In this document: piece after piece, positions 58,031 through 64,000 of the stretch
Layout of the letters: each line of letters opens with the position of its first letter
Position numbering within the stretch: the stretch's first letter is position 1
DNA from: Ryuthela nishihirai
Lineage: Eukaryota > Arthropoda > Arachnida > Araneae > Heptathelidae
Direction: 5' to 3'
Length of the DNA: 64,000 nt
Assembly (NCBI GenBank): GCA_038380435.1
Contig: JAWZYU010000020.1
Span: 47,276,307-47,340,306 of the forward strand
Program-made: the position numbers and the translations under genes
Notes under the pieces: generated by a model
What the model was told of the DNA's origin: nothing
Database searches by the model: none
The model's input: the letters and a program-made list of their open reading frames with translations, nothing else

Positions 58031-59170
58031 AATATTGTCTGGTGTCCGATAAGCTATCTGGAGTTTGAATCTATTTTGGATCAGACAAAAGGTCTAACTT
58101 GAGAAAGTTAATAATCTTTGGAGCATTACAACATATATCATCAAATCAGTATGTATATATATAACAATAGATATAGATGTATTCACCCCTTGAAACTCAG
58201 GTCCCAGACCAGTGACACCCTTTTCCTCTAGTATAATTATGCCCCATGGCTTTATGTGAAAATTATAACTATAGAATGCAATTCACAAATGTAGACATAT
58301 AGGCTAGCTGTTTTTGAAACAATGCCAAAAATTGACCCAAAAATTCTCAGATTAATCAAATATTTTCACTCATAAAAAAAAGTGTTGCTCCAGTATTAAA
58401 AGGTAATTTTTCTAGCTTATAGGACCACTGAATATTATTTTTTGGCCTAGTGCTTAAGGTCCCCAAAACACATGATGCATTGTTGTGTGCCACTGTATTA
58501 TGAATTTGGTAGGTGATATGTTACAAAACATTTTCTAATTTAAATCAATTTTTAGGCTAATATTTATTGTTGAACTGTAAATATAATAGTACAATGCAGA
58601 AGTAAACTTCTCCATATGTTTAAAGTATACAATTAAAATTTTATATTGGTTAGGATTATAACCAAAACAATTCATCAAATACTATCTTCTTAGGAACAAA
58701 AGAAGCTAACCCCTTTAGAGAGAGTTTATAACATTTTTATGGTTGTTACTGATTGAAATTAATCTAAAAATACTTTCAACTATTTAAGAAAAATTGATAT
58801 GGAATTCAGGAGTCTTATTAGCAAAAAGTTTACTACTACAACACTAACAAGTGAATTTGTTTGATGACAGAATTATGAATTTGTTATATAGAAAACTTTG
58901 AAAGGCATGAAATCACCCAAATTGTTGTGGAGATTGATGGAAGGTGAAAAAGATGCAGGCCATGGCTCATGTTCTGCCTGGGTGCAGGTATAGTCAGATC
59001 CTCTGCACCATTATAGTTATCCCGCTGACTGCAATATATGTTATTAAAGTATTATATCAGAAATTATTGTAACTGAAGCCAACAATTATAAATCCAAAAC
59101 AAAAATAGTTTGAATGTTCTTAACTTTTGGTTGGTTTACAGGAAAAAAAACAGTTTAAAGTTAAACTTAC

Positions 59171-59354
59171 CAATAAGAAGCAGAGGAACATCAGCTGCAG
59201 TATAACGTCGCACTTCTTCTACCCACTGTGGCAAATTAACAAAAGTTGCACGTTTGGTAATATCAAACACAACAATCACACCATGAGCACTTCGATAGTA
59301 ACTCTGGGTAATGGTACGAAACCTCTCTTGTCCTGCAGTATCCCAGATCTGAAG
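59171..59354 (-). CDS. Rab19: Internal coding exon of the Rab19/Rab43-type small GTPase
   Basis: The 184-bp exon follows a TTTTAG acceptor on the - strand and ends at a GTAAGT donor. It reads [20 protein letters not shown], then [14 protein letters not shown] and [20 protein letters not shown], ending LLIG with the glycine codon split. WDTAGQE is the G3 (switch II) motif, and [14 protein letters not shown] is characteristic of the Rab19/43/30 group. The P-loop exon with GxxxxGKT, the switch I region and the start codon are not found in the 4.6 kb upstream within the window, so the gene is 5'-incomplete here. The two exons give about 148 of roughly 200-215 residues. I rate Rab19 as most likely and Rab43 as the alternative. 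Confidence 0.9.
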
Positions 59355-59605
59355 CTAAAATTAATATTTTTCATATGTTGATTTCTTAATTACATTTAAC
59401 AGATAAATATATTTAAAACAAACATTTAAATGAAAACTGCACTAAAAGCAAATAAGAAACTTCCTACAAATTTTCCTATAGCAGCAATAAAATTCTAGTT
59501 TTAGTTTGAAGAAAGCTTTTTGGGAAAAAACAGAACACTTATTATATAAGCTGATTTTCAAATATCAAAATAACTTCTATTACTATCCTCTGCCCATGTA
59601 TCTGG

Positions 59606-60131
59606 GCAGGAGATGGCTCAATTAGCATCACTCATGCATGCTTGTAAGCTGATGATCTGAGGTTGAATCCTTAATATTTCCTTTGTTAACTCCAAGTTTG
59701 CTCTTGGTGAAAAATGAAATGATGAGCTGGGAAAGCCACCATCCATCAGGCAGAATGTTATAAGCAACAAGCCTATGAGAAAGACAACCATACTCAAACT
59801 GCACATTCCAACCTATAGATGTTACTTCTTCTCCTCCATTCCATCCAATTGGACTTTAAGCCATGGCCCTGTGTGCAAGAGAGCCATACCCTTTGCACAT
59901 TAAGCATGCTGGATGGCCTTGACAGGCTTCCATATAGGAAACATGTCAAGGCCATCCAGCATATTCTTTAATTCTAATTAATTATAATGTTATAATTTTT
60001 TAGCTTTTATAACTTTAATTGTAATATTGGGGAAGGGTGTCCAATTGATTCCCTTCTCCAACATTCTCTGAGTCTTGGTATCTTTGAACCCATTATGTAC
60101 ATAAATAGTACTACTCATAAGTAAAGCAATC
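59606..60131 (+). repeat. SINE-A, old copy with an internal inverted duplication
   Basis: The head GATGGCTCAATTAGCAT and GAGGTTGAATCC occupies the A-box and B-box positions. The middle TTAAGCCATGGCCCTGTGTG and AGCATGCTGGATGGCCTTGA follows, and the end TCCAACATTCTCTGAGTCTT ... AAGTAAAGCAATCCAA completes the SINE-A order. Within it, ATGCTGGATGGCCTTGACA (59906-59924) is exactly complementary to 59944-59962, making a 19-bp stem with a 19-nt loop. CpGs are mostly lost, so this is an old insertion. Confidence 0.6.
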
Positions 60132-61118
60132 CAAAACTTTTCCTCCCTGCTCTAACCATTAAACCTTCCAGGGCCCAGCCTGAAAAACTGGTTTACATCC
60201 AGAGGCCAAGAAATTTTTTCATATGCTCAGCCAAGAAAAAATATTAACTTTAGAACTAGATTATCTGAAAATAAAATATTTTACGAAAGAGATGACTAGA
60301 TTTATTTCAATAGAGCTTTTTTAGTCATATAGCAAAGAATTGCATTTGGCAATGCAAAGTTTATTAAAAAAAAAAACTAATAGACAAAATTATAATGCAA
60401 TGAATAGGAAGGCTATTTTATTTCTAAATAACAAAAAAATTAAATTTTATTGAAATAAGAAAATTACTCTCTTTTTGCAATTTTTTTCTCAGTATCTATC
60501 ATACTTTGAGAAACGTTCAGGCTTGTTGCCAACTTTAGAGTATTTTTAACAAATAACTAATCAACAGAAATAGGATGTGTTATATACCAAGTTAAACAGA
60601 ATTTTATTCTGAATTTTATTAAAATAAAAAACTTTAAAACAAATACAGAAACATTAATTGCAATAAGACTTTATAGTGATATAGTGAAAAAAAAACATCA
60701 TCCATTTTTAAAATAGCAGTTTTTTGTTGATTTTCAGGAGCTTTCAGCAACTTTAAGGAAAACTTTCATAACAATAGTTCAAATCAAACTTGTGAGCTTA
60801 AATCAGGAGATTGCTTCAGCACTGAGTAACATTATAAACAAATCGGTAATACCATATATCACTTCTAAGAAATAGCAATCAGATGGCTTTAACAAATCAT
60901 TTATATAATAGTTTAATATGCATCAAATGAAAAAAGAAAGTATTATTTTTCAAACATTAGTAATGTATTTTTATAAGGTATATGTAAGAAAATTTTCAAA
61001 TGTCAAATTATTTTTAAAAGTTTTGTGTGTTGTACTAAAAACTGGTATAGGCATCCTTGGTCTCTCATTTCAGAATCTGTCGACTTGTATACAAGATGTG
61101 AGCTCTGGAAGAGTTAAT
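60132..61118. other. AT-rich non-coding stretch
   Basis: No coding frame, exon or known repeat was recognised. It lies upstream of the Rab exon and is probably intron. Confidence 0.4.
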
Positions 61119-61180
61119 GGGATCACTGCTAACTGACCATTTGGTCATTGTGTGCAAAATAGTGCTGCTTAAAGGTAAAA
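61119..61180 (+). repeat. SINE-A, 3' end fragment
   Basis: TGACCATTTGGTCATTGTGT followed by GCAAAATAGTGCTGCTTAAA and GGTAAAA matches the last 60 bp or so of SINE-A, as does the fragment at 5821. Confidence 0.6.
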
Positions 61181-61319
61181 TATATAAAACAAGAGCAGCT
61201 CTCCATATATATTATCACACACTGCTCAACACTGAAATTGCCCACCCAGAAGGAGCAGTTAGATTTGTATGCAAATCAGAATTAAGTGCAGAACAGTGAT
61301 ATTTACAAATGATTGTTTC

Positions 61320-62241
61320 TCTATCAAATGTGTTTATCTATGGGAGATCACAGGATGAATGCTACGAAGCTAAGCCAAATGTTTCAGACAATGCAGTTGT
61401 CTACAACAAGTTATGGAAGAGTGTTAATAGCAGTTACTGAGGGCAAAGTGCAGAAGATGCCACAATGACCTTCTTGCCAACCATAGCAACAGATGGATGC
61501 ATTTGAGTATGGTTGGATTTTAGGGCTATGTGAAGTTGGATGCTCTATTTGCTATGTCACATATATGTGGGCTGCATTCCAAGGACAATTGGACATTGCC
61601 AAATTGGACATCGTTGGCAGCAATGGTATCAAGAAGGATTCAGAATCATTGTACAGCATGATGCTGTCAAACACACAACAGCAGCGATGGATTTTTCAGA
61701 TGGTAAAAGCATAACTGTAGCTACCATTTGACAAATGTAACTGCTGCCATGAAAGTTCTCATCAAAACCAGAATCAATGCCAGGAGATTGGCAGATGTAA
61801 AGCTGTGGGTCTGACATCAAGTTAAAGCCACCTGGAATGACAAATATCAATATTATTGCTTTCAGCAACAAGTACCAATTCTGCCTATGTAATGAAGATT
61901 GTGGCATCCACAACTGGAGAAATGGGCAGATCCAGCTGTCATCTGTGAATGCAATATTTCTTGCCTGCAGGGTGTCCTTGTTTCTGGAGCCATCAGTTAG
62001 GCCACCTCTGATATGTGTAATGCGAATGTCTGGTGGTATGTTAATCACACTACCATTTCTGGCAGATATCCCTAATGCCCTCTTACTGCAAGATAACATT
62101 CACCTTCCTACCACTACCATATCCAGGGTGTGTCTGCAAGACACTCAGACTTTTTATATATCATGACCTGTTGCCTATCAAGCATATGTTTGGGACTGCA
62201 AATCCACTCTCAACTTGCCTAAAATACAACTGTGCTATGGG
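61320..62241 (+). pseudogene. Old Tc1-like transposase relic
   Basis: On the + strand the decayed reading includes NARRLADVKLWV (about 61775-61815), which recalls the R-A-x-x-L block before the first catalytic region. NKYQFCLCNEDCGIHNW (about 61866-61918) recalls SDExxFCLxxxDGRxxVW with the aspartate region lost. LLLQDNIHLPTTTISRV (about 62080-62130) matches QQDNARPHTAxIT with the second aspartate present, and LLPIKHMFG (about 62172-62200) matches LSPIEHVWD. Each block is weak alone, but their order and spacing fit Tc1. A SINE-A follows directly at 62242. Confidence 0.5.
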
Positions 62242-62562
62242 TTGAGCTGTTTTATCTCTGACTACCACTTTCTGCACACAACGGCTAAATGGCCAAATCA
62301 CATGGACAGCTTTAGGAGACAGATGGTAGCCCCCCATTATGGCCTGGTGATCCAGTGTGTTCTTCAATCTGTACAAGGTGCCATGGCTTAATGACCCATC
62401 TGATTGATGGTGGCCTTTCCAAGCCTATCAGTATCCCCTTTCTGACTGAAGGCATGGTGGAGGTTTAGCAGAGAAAAATCTCAACACTGACACAGTTGAG
62501 ATTCAAACCTGGGAACACCACATTATGAGCCTGGCATGCTACCAAACCAAACCCTGCCCCTC
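62242..62562 (-). mobile_element. SINE-A with 9-bp target duplication, older copy
   Basis: TGCTATGGG flanks both sides (62233-62241 and 62563-62571). The - strand order is the SINE-A head region (TGCCAGGCTCATAATGTGGT, GTTTGAATCTC), body and end (AGATAAAACAGCTCAAC). The left part of the tRNA-like head (GGCTCAGTCGGTAGC) is replaced by an unrelated TTGGTTTGGTAGC string, and about 40 bp are missing elsewhere. Confidence 0.75.
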
Positions 62563-62571
62563 TGCTATGGG

Positions 62572-63472
62572 ACAGGTAAGATTTAGGCAAAAGCTAACTA
62601 AGCTATAGCTTACGATCTCATTGATAATAAGGGACCTCAAAAATGAGCTTGAAGTTTACACTTCAAGCAATGCGAAAAGTGCTTGCATTACATGTCATGA
62701 AAATGCAAGCACTTTTCATCCTAGCTTTACACAATCGTCATTGTATACCATTACAATGTTGGAGATGTTTTCACCACATCAATGTGTTCATTTTTCTCTT
62801 CAATCAGGATAATAAATATATATTTCAGCTTTCAAATTTTTGGGGCCTCTTAATCTTGTCATAGCTTAGAGCCTCAGAAGATCAAAATCGTACCCTGGTG
62901 GGACCATATGAATAAGATGGGCTATCCTTTAGGACACCATGAGTAATGTCTACACCTTTATACCTTAAAGGGCTAAAGAAAACAAAATTTTCTTTTACAG
63001 TGTGAAATAAATTGTATTTTTTTATTATTCCCATTAGTTTCTGAAACACATTTTTACATATTGAAAGTAAAAAAAAAATCAATTTTTTTAAATTTATGAT
63101 ATTGTATTTTTTTTCTCATTTTATTAAATATCCACCCTATAAATTTTAAAAACAGCAAAAAGAAATTTGCAATAGTGCAGTATACAGTTTTCAGAAGGCA
63201 TCTTGATATCCTTTATTCTAAATAAGAGGGACATTATAGATTTTAGTTTTAATGTATTCTCTCTGTATAGTTACTTCATCAACAGTACATACATGAACCA
63301 TGGTATATTTGCATATATTTATCATTTCTTATACAACTTCTATATTATTGTTGCAACTTACACTTCTGCAATTTTTTTTGTATAGAAATGTTTCATATTC
63401 AGCAATAGGCATTGCTATGAAAATAAATTTAATGAGATTTTCTATATGATTTTAATGAGATTATCTGTATGA
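62572..63472. other. AT-rich non-coding stretch
   Basis: No gene or transposon was recognised. Near 62665-62720 the string AAAGTGCTTGCATTACATG is followed by CATGAAAATGCAAGCACTTT, an imperfect inverted repeat of about 17 bp. Confidence 0.4.
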
Positions 63473-63853
63473 TGGGGTAGGGGTAGCTCAGTCAGTAGCA
63501 TGCTGGGCTTGTGATCTGCAGTTCCCAGGTTTGAGTCCCAGTTGGACCATTGTTGAGATTTATCTCCATCAAACTCTCTGCCCATGGTCAGTAGGGGACA
63601 CTGATGTGCTTGGTAAGGCTGCCATCCATTGGATGGGACGTTAAGCTGTGGTTCTGTGTGTGGTACAGCCATACCCTGTGCATGTTAAAGAACACGCTGG
63701 ATGGCCTTGATGGGAGGCTACCATTTGTCTTCCAACAGCAGTCTAATGGGTCCCTTCCTGAACTTTCTCCGAGCTTTCAGGGTCCTTATGACCTGGCCAT
63801 TTGGCCCATTGTGTGCAAAAAAACTGCAGCTCAAAGGTAAAACAACCCAACCC
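63473..63853 (+). mobile_element. SINE-A, full length, with 11-bp target duplication
   Basis: TATCTGTATGA flanks both sides (63462-63472 and 63854-63864). The + strand element starts TGGGGTAGGGGTAGCTCAGT, continues with GGTTTGAGTCCCAG (B-box), ATGGGACGTTAAGCTGTGGT, CATGTTAAAGAACACGCTGG and CCATTTGGCCCATTGTGTGC, and ends AGGTAAAACAACCCAACCC. CpGs are largely TG or CA, so it is older than the copies at 34842, 37618 and 53609, yet it is complete and its target repeat is intact. Confidence 0.88.
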
Positions 63854-64000
63854 TATCTGTATGACTATGTGCATATAAGAGGTTGTTTGGAAAAATGCAC
63901 TGTTACAAAAATGCCTTGATTATTTAGCTTCAGTTATTTTTACCTGGAAATAAGCCACCATGCATTATTATGAAAATGCTACTTTTGATTAACTTATTTT
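63854..64000. other. Window end, AT-rich, nothing recognised
   Basis: Short non-coding end of the window after the last SINE-A copy. Confidence 0.4.

Larger units (their letters stand above)
52402..59170 (-). other. Rab19 intron, 6.77 kb, loaded with repeats
   Basis: The donor GTAAGT (minus strand, just below 59171) and the acceptor TTTAATAG (just above 52401) bound this intron. It splits codon phase 1. Inside are two SINE-C copies, a full SINE-A, a SINE-B scrap, a probable solo LTR and two large palindromes, listed separately. The segments 54150-55327 and 58031-59170 show no recognisable feature. Confidence 0.8.

Noticed and set aside
61629..62099. 156-codon open frame on the - strand
   Set aside because: It is the shadow of the Tc1-like relic read on the + strand; the minus-strand protein has no recognised motif.
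1..64000. CRISPR arrays, operons, riboswitches or phage-like modules
   Set aside because: No regularly spaced short repeats, Shine-Dalgarno-led gene clusters or prokaryotic genes are present. The window is eukaryotic throughout.

Overview
This is a eukaryotic, almost certainly invertebrate animal, nuclear window. It is roughly two-thirds A+T by eye, carries spliceosomal exons with GT/AG borders, and has no operons or bacterial signals. Only two host genes can be supported. One is the last coding exon of an unrecognised gene on the + strand (3815-3997). The other is two exons of a Rab GTPase of the Rab19/Rab43 group on the - strand (59171-59354 and 52139-52401), closest in remembered sequence to arthropod Rab19. 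Everything else that can be named is mobile DNA. The mix of Tc1, Tigger/pogo, hAT, piggyBac and non-LTR relics, several tRNA-derived SINE families, and one transposon-borne protein family common in arthropod genomes suggests an arthropod, possibly a chelicerate; the exact taxon is not shown by the sequence.

Layout. 1-3800 is probably intron and holds an old Tc1/IS630-type relic. The terminal exon at 3815 is followed by about 19 kb of AT-rich, repeat-poor sequence (3998-23222). Its only clear features are a 280-bp direct duplication, a SINE scrap and a 523-bp Tigger-type MITE. From 23.2 kb the character changes sharply. 23.2-40.1 kb is a nest of SINEs, Tc1 relics, an 814-bp foldback palindrome, non-LTR reverse-transcriptase relics, a broken transposon gene of unknown class, hAT MITEs and hairpins. 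40.1-43 kb is quiet AT-rich DNA. 43.8-50.2 kb holds a Tigger relic and a nested pair, in which a 2.3-kb piggyBac element with clean TTAA borders sits inside an older element with hAT-like ends. 52.1-59.4 kb is the 3' part of the Rab gene, whose 6.8-kb intron contains SINEs, a probable solo LTR and two large palindromes of about 0.95 and 1.14 kb. 59.4-64 kb is presumably upstream intron or flank, with four SINE-A copies or scraps and another Tc1 relic.

Three SINE families recur and are named here for convenience. SINE-A is about 360-390 bp, GC-rich, with a tRNA-like head and an ...AGGTAAAACAACCCAACCC end. SINE-B is about 200 bp, with a tRNA-like head and an end near AGGGGGTATTTATT. SINE-C is about 135 bp, with a tRNA-like head and a CAACTCATTATTTCAAG body. 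Five SINE-A insertions have direct target-site duplications that can be read exactly. No new multi-gene biological system was found. The most unusual observations are the three large palindromes, a 22-bp internal inversion in one SINE-A copy, the repeated palindromic boxes near both piggyBac ends, and a perfect 33-bp hairpin at 33.85 kb.
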